A DNA stretch of 64,000 bases. It comes from Platycnemis pennipes (Eukaryota > Arthropoda > Insecta > Odonata > Platycnemididae). The stretch covers positions 5,177,915 to 5,241,914 of the forward strand of contig OW121846.1 of the NCBI GenBank assembly GCA_933228895.1, read 5' to 3'. Of the stretch, positions 22,294 to 33,619 are shown one piece after another (the stretch's first letter is position 1; the number at the start of each line of letters is the position of its first letter). The notes under the pieces were generated by a model. That model had not been told where the DNA came from. It saw only the letters and a list, made by a program, of their open reading frames with translations, and ran no database searches. A program made the translations under genes and the position numbers.

Positions 22294-24285
22294 TACATCT
22301 CATCTACATCTACATCTATACGACACCCTGCAAGCCACCGCGAGGGTGTGTGGCAGGGGTGAAGATCACCAGGCATGCACTACTAACATGCAAACTAGCA
22401 ACTATATTGTCTCATGCATCTTGACTGTTAGTGTCTACAGTATTTAAGGGGTAAGACATGCATCATGCACTACATAATACTCTAGAATATTTCCCCTGCC
22501 TATCCCTTTCCAGTGCTGCCTATTCTGTTCCCTTATAGTACGGGGGAAAATGCCATTTTGAATCTATCTGTACGACAATCTATCTCTCTAATCTTATTTA
22601 TCTGGTCGAATCAAGCATAATACGCTGGTGTTTTTAATATGTGCCTAACATCTTCAGTAAAGCTATCCAATTGAAATTTCTCTAATAGATTTAATCTGAA
22701 CTTTAACCTACGCACTGATAATGATTCCCACCCTAATTCTTGTATTAATTCTGATACACTACTCAACCTATCGTAACACCTTTTGACGAACCTAGCTGCT
22801 CTACGCTGCACACTGTCTAGTTCTCTCATCAAACCTAATTCATTAGGATCCCATACATTGGCTGCATACTCAAGGTGGGGCCTAACTAGTGAAAAGTAGC
22901 ATCGCTCTTTTGTCTTCTTATCACATTTCCCAAGTACTCTTTTTATAAATCCCAGCTTTCTCTTCGCTCGGCCGCATATTTCCCCACGATAAATCTTTAG
23001 TGATTGTTACACCTAAATATCTTACGGTTTCAACGTTTTCGATCTTTGTGTTATTAATTCTATACGATTGCTCTATCGAATTATCCCTCCTCCAAAAATT
23101 GATAGCTCACACTTTTTAAGGTTGAGTTCTAACTGCCATTTGTCGCACCACTCTTGAATTGCATCTAAATCCTTGCTAAGCGATTCCCTGTCTTCTTCTT
23201 TAGATATACCCCTATACACTACCGCATCGTCTGCAAAAAGTCTAAGCTTACTACTAACTACGGTACCCAAAACGTTTATGTATAAAAGAAATAGAAGCGG
23301 ACCTACTACGCTACCCTGGGGAACTCCCGATGTGACTTCGATTGTGTCCGACATGATACCATCTATGACAACCCTCTGCTCTCGCCCACTTAAGAATTCT
23401 TTTACCCAACATACAACGTCTTTATTTATACCAAAACTCTCTAACTTAAAGATTAATTTCTCATGAGGAACTTTATCGAAAGCCTTTTTAAAATCTAAAA
23501 ATATCGCATCAACTTCAGTACTGCTTTCGCCGTGGACTAAAATATCGTGTACGAATAAAGCTAATTGTGTCTCGCAAGATCTACCTTTCCGGAACCCATA
23601 CTGGCTGTTTATGAGTAATCCCTGACTATCCAAATGCCCCATGATCGAACTGACTACTATGTGCTCAAATATCTTACAAGAGATTGACGTGAGTGAGATG
23701 GGTTTGTAGTTACTAGGTTCTTCCCTATCACCGCTTTTAAATATAGGTGTAATGTTAGCTACTTTCCAATCCTCGGGTACTGTGTGGTTCTTTAGTGTTT
23801 TATTGAATATTATTTCTAGATAGGGGGCTATTTCAGAAGCTAATGTTTTATATACTCTGGAAGGAATTTGATCGGGACCTGGTGATTTGTTTTTACTTAT
23901 GCTTTTTAACTGCTGCTCTATTCCGCGACATGAAATGTTTATTTCGGGCATTCACTCACTGAAAGTGTTCGGCGGTGGTTCCACTGCGTTTTGTGACGAT
24001 GAGTTGAATACACTTTGGAAGAAGGTGTTTAAAGTATTGGATTTTTCTACACTGCTGGTGACTCTGATTCCTTTATCGTTCTTAAGTGTGTGCACAGTGG
24101 ACTTATTTCCCTGAAGCTCTCTCACATATGACCAAAACGCTTTAGGATTGCTATCTAAATATTCTCCTAACATCTTGCTCTTGAAATGTGATAACGCTTA
24201 CCGACATGATTTCCTTGCTAATGCTCTCGATTTTTTATAGTTTTGAACTAGCTCATTTTTTTCCTCTACCGATAGACCCCGTCTG
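22294..24285 (-). mobile_element. LINE B copy 1, 3' part
   Basis: A CR1/L2-like non-LTR retrotransposon in minus orientation. The 3' end is at the left, with a TAGATG-type tail and the shared stem-loop (22300-22370). The coding part follows to the right and continues beyond the hAT insertion at 28699-29185. The element is 5'-truncated in its endonuclease domain at about 29185. Confidence 0.88.
22611..24173 (-). pseudogene. LINE B reverse transcriptase (copy 1)
   Basis: The protein copies the element RNA into the genome. Seen on the minus strand: a pre-reverse-transcriptase part (MLGEYLDSNPKAFWSYVREL, 23952-24173), then in a shifted frame (23073-23951) RGIEQQLKSISKNKSPGPDQ, the domain motifs WKVANITPIFKSGDREEPSN, GFRKGRSCETQL, FLDFKKAFDKVPH, VTSGVPQGSVVGPLLFLLYI and the catalytic FADDAVVY. 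The region after the domain (LDSVQRRAARFVKRCYDRL, 22611-22832) follows after about 200 bp with frame breaks. YINVLG in place of the usual YINDLG and the frameshifts show decay. Confidence 0.87.
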
Positions 24286-27200
24286 CATGGGCGTAGCCAG
24301 GGAATTTGGCTGGGGAGGGGGGCCATGGGACCCTCCACCCATGGGACCACCTCTGGGGGGTACCCCCACTTCAAGAGGGGGTGTTTCTCCCGCGGAAATG
24401 TTTTTTTATTTAACCTTCTCAGAACTGAAATTAAGCCTAATTGGTGATGACATTTTTGTAAATTACTGCACGGGATTGTCGTAGACTAGAAAATGATCAC
24501 ACCGAGTTGGAAAATAAAATAGCTTTTATTTTCAATGAGGATCCACACATTTTCAGAGGGATCATAGTAAACTTTGGGATGGTTATCTGCTAATAAATTA
24601 AATACAACTTCAATATTAAAGTGAAAACAAAGAAAAGAAACAAAAAATTTGGTTTAAAGGAATTTTTGTTTTTTGGACAAAAATTTTCAATGATGGTAGT
24701 GATGGGAACCCTTTCTTTAACAATTTTTTTTTTCGATTTGGAGAATGGATGGATTTGAAAATCTTGATTGGCCGTTGTAGACCGAACCCACGACTTGATT
24801 CTTCGCATGACTGAGAAACTTCTTTCACATCCACCCGAGCTGACAGGCAGGCCGATTGCTACTTGGAGAAGTCTGTAAATATTCGGCATGATATCTTCAT
24901 TTATTTCTGCTCAGACATTTTTAAGTTTGACCTCTAGTTCCTTGTTTTTTAATATTTTTTTCAATAGTGTTGCCTCGGCATTTAAGGAATGGGTATCAAT
25001 ATTCAAAATTTCTTTTAATTATTAATGAAATCTTCAGCTTCAGTCAAGTTCAACTGTGTAAAGGCATCCGCTGCCTTTGCCACGGGAACGGACTCAAACC
25101 TGTGCTGAAAATGTGAAATAACGTTATCCAAAACCCTTTTGTACACCTTGATTTTCCAGTAATCTCAAGTGTTGGGGTTGGTCAGATGGTAGGTCGGTCA
25201 GCTAGCTTTTTCCTACGGTAGTTTCAACATAGTAATCGCCCATTTTTGCGGACGACTGCTGCCTTCTTTTCTTTGAGACAGACACAGGCTCTGGCAAATT
25301 GTCGTTATTGTTCGCAAATTCTTATATCTCGGCCCATAAACCATCAAAATTATTTCTGCTCTCTGCGAAAGTAGTTGGAATGCTGGCAACAACTGAACTT
25401 GCTCTCCCGAGCGTCGCATCTGGGCCTTGCAAATACTTACTCAGCACGTTGGTCTCCGATAAAACTGAATGGATTACGAAAAGATTAACTACGAATTCAG
25501 GTTGTGCGATAGATCTCAACAAACCGATGTCCTCCACCATACCCATCTCGTGCAGCGTTGATTTCCTTCTCAAGGGCTTCTTTGATTGCGTTGAAGTTAT
25601 TTATTACAACGTTACAATTCGTGTAACGGCAGCACCATCTTGTACTACTTAAGTTCCCCATTTCTTTCCCCGCAGAAAACGGCTCTGCAGACCCTTGCGT
25701 AATCGAAGATAACGAGTTAGCCTAGCCTTCTAGCCTGCCTAGCTTCTTTTGAATCTCTGCTGAGATGGCATGATTACCAGGTTGTGAATAGTGCATATGG
25801 AGGGCTTCAAGAGAATTGAAGAAAATGTAAGCTGACTGGATATCGTTGCAGGAATAGACAACGGCCAAATTTACTTTGTGAGCTAAGCAGTGGATATAAA
25901 TTGCCTGTGGGTGTAGTTCTTTCATTTTCACCTGGAGACCTGCATTCTTGCCTGACATTACGTTGGCAGCATCGTATGATTGTCCAATCATTGGTATATC
26001 GTCCAAGCTGTATTTAGTTAAAAAATCTTGAATCATTTGGCTTAGAGACTCGTAATCTCTTGCTGTGGAACAATTTGAGAAACCCAGAAACCTTTCGATG
26101 GGCTCCAATCCTCCTACGTATGTCCCTCAAAACTGCTGACAACTGTTCTTCTTTGTAACATTTGGCTTCATCAACCATCAATGAATAAAACCCACACTCC
26201 CGCACTTCCTTTACAATTTCTTGAAGAGTTAGACCGGCTGCAACTTCTATTATTTCGTTCTGAACCGTTGGGTTGCAGTAGTTAAGGCATTGCTCAAAAT
26301 GTTTTGCAAAAAAGTCATCATACTTCGCAAAAAGCTTACACAATTCAACAAAGTTTCCCCTATTCTGAGATTCAGAGCTCTCATCATGTCCTCTCAGTGG
26401 CATGTCTTGACAACTGAGATAGGAAATAATGTCAGCTAGTTCTGTCAAGTAACTTTTTTTCTCTTCAATCTCTTCTTTACACTGATTTACGACTCTCTCG
26501 TGTACAGTACCAGATGCGTTAGCTATTTGGTACCCCAGATACTTTTGATGACAATCCGAATGAGATCTTGATTTTTCGCGTTTTTCGATCGCATCTTTTA
26601 ATATTTGCAAAACCACGTTTTAATAAACTTTTCGTTTTGGTCTCGCACAACCCCGGTAAAGAAAAGTCTACACACAAAGCAGTATGCTTGATCTTTTTCC
26701 ACACTGTACTCCAACCACTGGTGTTTACATAGTAAGCATCGGCAAATGATCGGCTTCTGTCTCCAAATAGTGTTTTCGGGAATTAATTTTCAGTTTTTTC
26801 GGTCCAGTTTCCATAGTACCAAGATTTGTCAGTTCAGATGCCCTTTCCTCGGTTACTTCCATTTTTTCATCTGTGGGTTTCGTTGAAGTTTCAAATGTTG
26901 ATGGCGCAGAGGAGGGGAATGTGCGGTCGTCTCTAGGAGGATCATCATCTTCACGTTGATCATTTCTTGGAGGGGGAGAGACAGTTTTCTTGAAAAATTA
27001 TCGAATATATCTGAAACTTTCTTCATCTTGCACTTAAAGAAAAACAAAATAGAAGGGAAAAATCACAAGATTTCGCGAAACCTAATCAACTTCACAACAC
27101 TTATAGTGCTTTCCGCATTTAATTGACAGTATGGGCTCTCATGGAGATTCGTTTCCCATGTTAATCTCCACAAGGGCGGAGGTACGCTGTTGCCAAATAC

Positions 27201-28690
27201 AGCATTAAAATTAATATTGCACTATGCACTGTATAAAAATGTGCCATAATGCATAAAGAGACGCTTTATTTAGTGGTGCCAATAGTTTTTCGACACAGTT
27301 TATAAAAAAAATTTATAAAAAATATTTCCTTAAACTTCCCCTAGAAACGCGGTTCTTTTCACTTTATTTTTTTCACTCGATTGTCGGCAAACCGCTGGAT
27401 TAAAACTTGTACATAAAGGTTTCTCATACTATTTTCTTAGTAACGGTGCACGTGTTTTTTGTGGTTAATTGAGCTAAAAGGTTGTTATACTGATGTAAAT
27501 ATCTTAAGGACAAAAATTTGAATTTTTGTAAGGTAAAAAGTAGTCGCCTGCTAACTTAGTGAAAAAATCATTTCTTTATCCTAATCGTGAAGGGAGTTAC
27601 AACGTTTTTATCTTAAGAAATATTATTACGGCGCCGTCGAGGCGCGATGTTTGCTCAGTCTGCAAGTGAAGACAGGAGACAATTAGTAACGGCAGCATCA
27701 TATATCATATTTGAGGTGTTTTGTGACTTGACTAAATTGCTTCGAGAGGGAGGTAAGGGGACTATTCAATGAGCGTGAAAGGTGGGAGGGGAGGAGGGCT
27801 CTTCTTGTCTCACGAAGGGGAGTATGGGAATCGAAGATGATCTTGCGTTAGATTATGGTTACACATGAGATCATACTTGTATTACCATTTTAATAAGAAT
27901 AGTGTTTTTAGAACTGCAAGAATGTATTTACTACGAGCTAGTGTGCTCCCGCTACCTCTCGGCCTGAGTCTCGGAAGTTAAAAAAAAGAGGTAAAATTTT
28001 CAGGACAACATAGCTTCGGATTCCTTGTGATGAGCGAAATACATTGCGATCATGAATTTTGACACAACTAGGCAAATGTCGCAACACGGATATACAAAAG
28101 GGATTGTACCTACATCTGATTCACAACTAAATAACTCTAAGATTCACTACTGAATGCTCCACGAATTACTACGGCTTACGGCCATGGAGCTTATTCCATG
28201 CACGTCAGCGACGGACATTAGTTTTACATGGTGAAATAAAGGGCGGGAAAGACTGGCCGATAAACATAATAGTAGAAAAATAAGGAGAATTTCCTATCCC
28301 AGTTTCTCCCTGACTGATACGAGGATTCCCTGATTTTTCCAGAAATTCGAAATTCGAAAGCCACAAATTCAGGTAACCTGCGCCAAACCTAGCAACTCAA
28401 GGGTGGTAAAATCAGTTTACCAGCGTTTCTCCAACCTGCGTTCATAGGACGAACTTGATACTTAAGTTACTAGCATATAGGCACGGGTTACTGGCTTTCC
28501 AACCTAGTAGTGTGAACGGGGCCAAAGGGACCGCACCGCCGTGCTGTGGCTCGGCCGCAGGCGCGCGGTTGCCAGCGCTGTGTGAAGCGTGGCCAACACA
28601 ATTTCGATTTGTCAAATTTTTCTGGGGGGGGCCACGAGCCTTCTGGGGGGGGGCCGGGCCCCCCCAGGGACCCCCCTAGCTACGCCCATG
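24286..28690. mobile_element. hAT element inserted in LINE B
   Basis: The ends are inverted: CATGGGCGTAGCCAGGG on the left, and CATGGGCGTAGCTAGGG reading inward from the right, followed by G-rich stretches. The flanks are the 8-bp pair CCCGTCTG (24278-24285) and CCCATCTG (28691-28698), an 8-bp duplication with one change, typical of hAT. Other LINE B copies in the window have the uninterrupted site GACCCGTCTGGCATT (for example near 51450), which confirms the boundary. Between 27120 and 28680 no gene is recognised. Confidence 0.88.
24590..27040 (-). pseudogene. hAT transposase with TTF-type zinc finger, disrupted
   Basis: The gene would encode the hAT transposase, of the group often labelled zinc finger MYM-type 1-like in animal genomes. 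From the N-terminus: MKKVSDIFDNFSRKLS near 27020; a TTF-type zinc-finger remnant reading WLEYSVEKDQAYCFVCRLFF (about 26640-26720); KSRSHSDCHQKYLGY and the conserved FYSLMVDEAKCYKEEQLS, where the Asp is probably the first catalytic residue (26014-26616); IPMIGQSYDAANVMSGKNAG and IYIHCLAHKVNLAVV (25722-26108); and the dimerisation end LPVSSGGCERSFSVMRRIKS (24590-24889). Multiple frame changes and stops make it non-functional. Confidence 0.85.
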
Positions 28691-28698
28691 CCCATCTG

Positions 28699-29185
28699 GC
28701 ATTTTTCATTTTAGCGTGGCATACCCTTTGTCGCTTTAGTGATTTCCTAACCTCCGCGTTATACCACCTTGGCTCTGTATTATCACTAATATATTTACTT
28801 GGTATGTATTTATGAACAGCGTTACGGGTAACCTCAAGAAATTCTCTCCACGAATCCTCTGTATTTAACCCTTTGCTTTGTTCCCTGAATACATTAAACG
28901 CTTCCCTTAATTCCTCTTTCATACCGTCGTAATTTGCCTTCCCAAATAAGTATACCCTCCTCCTTGGTTTATAATGTCTTTCAACGCCTACAATACATTT
29001 CGCATGCACTATTTTATGGTCATTAATTCCTGTCTGTAACTGTATTTAGAACTCTCTCGGGTATATTTGTTGCTAATAAGTCTAGAATGTTGTCTCCCCT
29101 GGTCGGTTCTGTTACTAGCTGTTGTAAAGAATGTGACGTAAAGGTGTTCAACAGTGATTCGCAATGTTCCTTATCCTTACCTCCT
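28699..29185 (-). pseudogene. LINE B copy 1, linker and end of endonuclease
   Basis: This is the upstream part of LINE B copy 1, cut off by the hAT. It encodes the end of the endonuclease domain (TEPTRGDNILDLLATNIP, about 29050-29120) and the linker with YKPRRRVYLFGKANYDGMK, SKGLNTEDSWREFLEVTRNA and KSLKRQRVCHAKMKN (28690-29009). At about 29185 it abuts another LINE B fragment, so the copy is truncated here. Confidence 0.8.
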
Positions 29186-29640
29186 GTTTTTACTAATGCT
29201 TTTTAACTGCTGCTCTATTCCGCGACATGAAATGTTTATTTCGGGCATTTGCTCACTGAAAGTGTTCAGCGGTGGTTCCACTGCGTTTTGTGACGATGAG
29301 TTGAATACACTTTCGAAGAAGGTGTTTAAAGTATTGGATTTTTCTACACTGCTGGTGACTCTGATTCCTTTATCGTTCTTAAGTGTGTGCACAGTGGACT
29401 TATTTCCCTGAAGCTCCTTCACATATGACCAAAACGCTTTAGGATTGCTATCTAAATATTCTCCTAACATCTTGCCCTTGAAATGTGATAACGCTTGCCG
29501 ACATGATTTCCTTGCTAATGCTCTCGATTTTTTTATAGTTTTGAACTAGCTCATTTTTTTCCTCTACCGATAGACCCCGTCCTGCATTTTTCATCTTAGC
29601 GTGGCATACCCTTTGTCGCTTTAGTGATTTCCTAACATCC
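29186..29640 (-). pseudogene. LINE B fragment joined upstream of copy 1
   Basis: In the same orientation as copy 1, this piece encodes RQRVCHAKMKN, KNELVQNYKKIESISKEIMS and MLGEYLDSNPKAFWSYVKEL, and ends at RGIEQQLKSISKN. It stops abruptly where the reverse transcriptase domain should start and joins endonuclease sequence of copy 1. Two LINE copies have been joined here, by insertion of one into the other or by template switching. Confidence 0.78.
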
Positions 29641-30400
29641 TTGCCCTGTACAGCGCGGCGCGGGGAATAATAGCCCCCCACTCATGCCGCCGAACCCAGG
29701 GATTTTCCCTGCCTTAGCGAATCTGTTTTGCTCTCCGCCTCTAACAAAGGGGCCTTCCGCATTTTCTTTCTGTCCTTGGAATTCTTTGACACCGTAGGCC
29801 AAGGGTGCAGTGACCCTTTCCTCCGGGCCTGGTTCCGTAGCGTGGGTGACGCCTGGGTTTTACAGTAGTAGTGGGTCAACTGTGAGAGTGTTTGGATGTA
29901 GTGTTTCGTGCATCTTGTCGGCTGGTGATTTGATTTCAAACCCTTTATTGCATTGTATATTTAACTCTCAGTGCAGGCTTGGCAGTGGCTAGAGAAGAGA
30001 GAAAAAGGTTTTGTTGGGTGGTGGTGTTGTTGTAGCGACTTTACCTCTACCTATCCTACCATTTTTCGTGTGACTGTACAATACCCTCCTCAACATCTTC
30101 ACATCACATTGGCCTGTCTGATTTGGCGGTCATTGAAAACCTTTTGTCTGTCAATTCCTGAGTTTCAATAAGGTATGTTCTTTTCTATTATTTCCTTGCC
30201 GTCAATTACTTTTTACTATGAAGCTGTCTTTATATATTTTCATTGGAGTGTATTTTATTTTTTTTATGCAATCATCGTTGAGCCCTAGTACTTTCATGCA
30301 TTACCTCGCTGTTTTCGTATTTATTTTCCAAAATCAGACTGAATCATTCTTAACCCTTCTGAAATTTTGCACAGGTTTCTAGAGTCACTGTCTGAAATAT
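29641..30400. other. Unassigned interior of Transib 2
   Basis: No recognised gene. The first 250 bp are GC-rich and open on the minus strand (85 residues, basic, KNSKDRKKMRKAPLL), without a family match. The right part should be upstream sequence of the Transib transposase relic. Confidence 0.4.
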
Positions 30401-31507
30401 GTATCGCTGTAAAATATCTCGACTTAAGCTCCATGAGAAAGTAATAGAAGCGAGGGCTATATCTGTGACTGATAGGAAAGACTTCTTGTACAATTATTTA
30501 TGCAGAAGGTTGAATGTAGAATCAAATGCCGATGCCAAAATGGCAAGGGGTTTTGTGTTCCGTACCTGATACGGTGGGAAGAGAGCTCCCGCAATAACGA
30601 GAGCTTTAGGATCAAAAAGCAAAATTGGATGTATGAGTGCATGTATTTTTCTGAAATTGTAATGACGTTTTCACCATGTACATCGAGAAAAGTCAATTTT
30701 TGGTTTTTTATCTTTCCATAGTCTCTTTACCACATAATTAGTCACTTTGAGCCTTGGATTTCATAATTTTGATGAAATTTCCTTAGGAGCACCCGGAAGA
30801 CCAGAAAAATAGTTTCATGTTTTATCTGAAAGAACTAAAAAACGTAAAATTGAATCTCTTAGGACACCTGCTTCCACCGCCGATCTTACGTTAGCAGCCT
30901 CCGAGTTTGAGAGAGGAAGGAAATATTGCGGCTGCTACGTTAGTGACTGAAATCACAACCACAACACCTACTAGGACCAAGAGAATCTTATCTAAATGGT
31001 GGAAAGGTGATGTAATTCAATCAGAAATGCCTATAGAGAAGGCGTTGTCTCTGATGATATATACAGAGTTGATCAAGAGTCAGTATTACTCCTGATTAAC
31101 CTGGAATTCATACAGAGATTTTCAATAATTTTGAGAGCAATTTCAAGTGGACAGCTACTTAACGCCTAGGCATTTACTCAGTACTGCTTCAAAACTGCTG
31201 AAGTGTACGTGGAGCACTATGCATGGTATTACATGCCACCTACAGTACATAAAGTGCTCTTTCACGGATGGGAAATTTCCAAAGGAGTAGCCCTTCTGTT
31301 AAGGCAGCTATCGAGACAGTCAATGGAGTCTAGAAATACGGACGTTCGGAAATTTCGAAAGAGATTTACTAGAAAGTAGGTACTCCAGAGTGGCCACAAA
31401 TGAGGATCTATTTAAAAGGCTTTTGTTAATGTCCGATCCATTTATTTCCTATAGCAATCTCCCAAAACTTAGAAGTATGAAAATGCCAGAAGAATTGAAG
31501 GTATTAT
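30401..31507 (+). pseudogene. Transib 2 transposase relic, catalytic centre deleted
   Basis: An N-terminal exon-like stretch (MYRCKISRLKLHEKV, 30401-30549) is followed, with frame breaks, by KRKIESLRTP (about 30840) and by the family motif TTTPTRTKRIL and KALSLMIYTELIKSQYYS (30907-31095). The sequence then jumps to the C-terminal part: INLEFIQRF, IILRAISSG, MPPTVHKVLFHGWEI, RQSMESRNTDVRKFRKRFTR and DLFKRLLLMSDPFIS. Aligned from memory with RAG1, HKVLFH equals the zinc-binding HKTLAH (His937, His942) and the Glu of MESRN equals catalytic Glu962. The part with both catalytic Asp residues is missing. Stops are scattered. It differs clearly from Transib 1 and is another subfamily. Confidence 0.8.
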
Positions 31508-31689
31508 TGGTTTTGGAATAAATAAGTGAGGAATAAACGGACTCAAGTAGTGATGACGATTCCTTGTAGGAACTTTGAAAAACATAGAACAATGTAAAAC
31601 AAGTGTTCAAAATAAAATGAATTGTATCTATAATTTCTTTTTGTTGAATGGCCACAATACTCCCTTAAAATAAAATTCAAATTGCAATT

Positions 31690-32280
31690 AGTGGTTCAGC
31701 TGAAAAAAACATAACCGTCGCGCCACGGACCACAGTAGAGCGATGCGGAGATGCTTATATTACCCCCAAAGCATAATGAATGCAAAGAGTGTTCCGTCGC
31801 ATTTCTTTTATGCCCCCAACCAGCAGGCTCAGCAAGCGTCCCTCGGGGGCACGTGGGCGCTATACCCCCTTCCACGGGTAAAGGGTACGCCGGGGAAGAC
31901 CCAGGGAGTACAATGCCTCCCCTCCTCGCGGGGAAACCCAGGGAACATTCCTGTGGGAGGGCCTTCCTCTCCCGCAACCCTTCCAGGAATTGTGGTTCGT
32001 CGCAGGTGTTGGTGGATAGAAGGACCAGGAGCGGGAATCGGCGACGCCGACCAGGCAGTCGTCCTCTGGCTCCCACTCGGAGCACTCGCCATTGTAAACA
32101 GTTAAAATTCGTACTTGGAATTAAACCACCGATTGGAATTAAAACTACCGATCTGGCATTTATTCAAATAGTCGATCATAATTAAGTTTACGGTCGACGG
32201 GGTCTGCAGCGCCGATAGCCACCAGCGTTACAACCTCGTGGTTCGCGCGAGCGAAAGGAAAGACCCGAGGAACAAAGAGT
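31690..32280. other. GC-rich island, unassigned
   Basis: This stretch is much more GC-rich than its surroundings and is open in several frames on both strands (129 residues minus, 144 residues plus), none recognisable. The frames are proline-, glycine- and arginine-rich, as expected from base composition. Short repeats of GGAAWYAAA-type (TTGGAATTAAA) occur at 32115-32150. It lies inside Transib 2. It could be an inserted retroelement leader, an exon, or noncoding; I cannot decide. From 32280 to 32933 nothing is recognised. Confidence 0.4.
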
Positions 32281-32933
32281 ATTAACTTATACTAAGCTTT
32301 GATTGCAATACAACTATCTCAATCAAACAAAACAGGAGGAAGTGAGTAACAATAATGTAAGTGACGGGTTTTGACGAACAGAATTAATATTGAAATCCGT
32401 AGATTCTGGCGATATTGCGTGGTATTCGAACATATCAGAAAAAAGACAAAATTTTCTGAGAATTAATATTGTTATGCCTCAATATAGAGCTATTTTACAT
32501 AATTTGTTTCCTTCCTGCGTGCATAATTCAAGTAAAGCAGAAACTAAAATTTTACTAGATGAACAAAGTCTGTGTGACGTGTAAATCAGGGATATGCATA
32601 TTGTAACGGAGAAAAAATGAATGATTTGAGTAGAAATTCTCGTTGAACAACCAAAAACTCCGCGGTGTCCAAAATGTACCTTTCTGAATGAACCTCCTGG
32701 TATGGTAAAAGGCTTGGACTGCTGGGGCGAAGGGGCAAAGAAAGGAAAGAAAGTCCTTAATAGTGTTCCTCTGGAAGGTAAAATAATGTTTCGTGCGAAA
32801 AATACCGCAGTTTTAAGACTTCAAGGGTGTGAAAGCGAAGTTTACTTTTGAGAGGTGAAACCTTGAACGTGATTTCACGTACACTTTAAAACCTTAATAT
32901 TTCAATATACCCATTATTTTATACGTGTACAGC

Positions 32934-33619
32934 CTGTGGGGATCGATAGCAATGCACATATATTAAAAAAGACGAATTGTAAGCGTTGCGTTCCTTATGG
33001 CTTGAAAAAACTTACAGTCTCAGTCACGGTACGTACGTCAGTACGGTCACAGCATTTCCAGCTCCCGGCTCCGGCTCCGGACGCGAGTACGTAAAATCAA
33101 ATGTAATTTTCGGCATCGCAAACGAATTTTCAATTTCATTTCAGATCTACCTTTATAAATCTTCAAAAATTGATTTAATATGAGTCACTTGACAGGATAT
33201 TTCGTGAAACGCTAGATATTTACTACTTAATATGAAATTTAGCTCGATAATAGCATCCGCCATTTTGTTACGTAACATAACTTATATTTAGGAAATAAAG
33301 TCCCAAAGTTAAGCACAGTTAAGTAAAAGTGTTGTTTTAACATACCTAATAGTTTTTTATCTGATCAAATTCCTCCCACAGCGTCACCCCTAACTTAAAT
33401 AGGAAGATTTTCGGAGAAAACTGAAGTCGGGTGTAATTTTGGAATTTTGGTTCTATTTGAGCCCCTGTATCTCGGTAATGGCAACAAAACATGGCCAATG
33501 ACATTTCATTCCTTAATTACCAATCATTTGTGAGTATTTGTACCAAATTTCATGATTCTGTTTCCAAAAAAAGCCATTTTGTAATTTTGTCCTAGAAATT
33601 ACGATTTCAGTCCACTGTG
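32934..33619 (-). repeat. Right long inverted arm of Transib 2
   Basis: This is the inverted counterpart of 21514-22083. It carries an extra segment of about 110 bp (32980-33085), partly GC-rich with CCGGCTCCGGCTCCGG, that is absent from the left arm. The terminal heptamer is at 33613-33619. From 33625 to 34041, outside the element, nothing is recognised. Confidence 0.85.

Larger units (their letters stand above)
21514..33619. mobile_element. Transib element 2, composite of 12.1 kb
   Basis: The left end starts CACAGTGGGCTGAAATC and the right end is its near-complement (reading inward CACAGTGGACTGAAATC). The flanks are CATCG (21509-21513) and CATCA (33620-33624), a 5-bp duplication with one mismatch. 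Transib elements are known for 5-bp duplications and TIRs starting with CAC-type heptamers like those of V(D)J signal sequences. Inside lies a Transib transposase relic (30401-31507). The internal length is inflated by LINE B copies (22294-29640), themselves cut by a hAT. These parts together support one element. Confidence 0.75.

Noticed and set aside
23173..23466. Plus-strand frames over the minus-strand LINE B coding parts (also near 50360-50638, 52172-52450, 54259-54528, 51059-51286)
   Set aside because: They recur only because the same LINE is repeated, and are antisense shadows of the reverse transcriptase.
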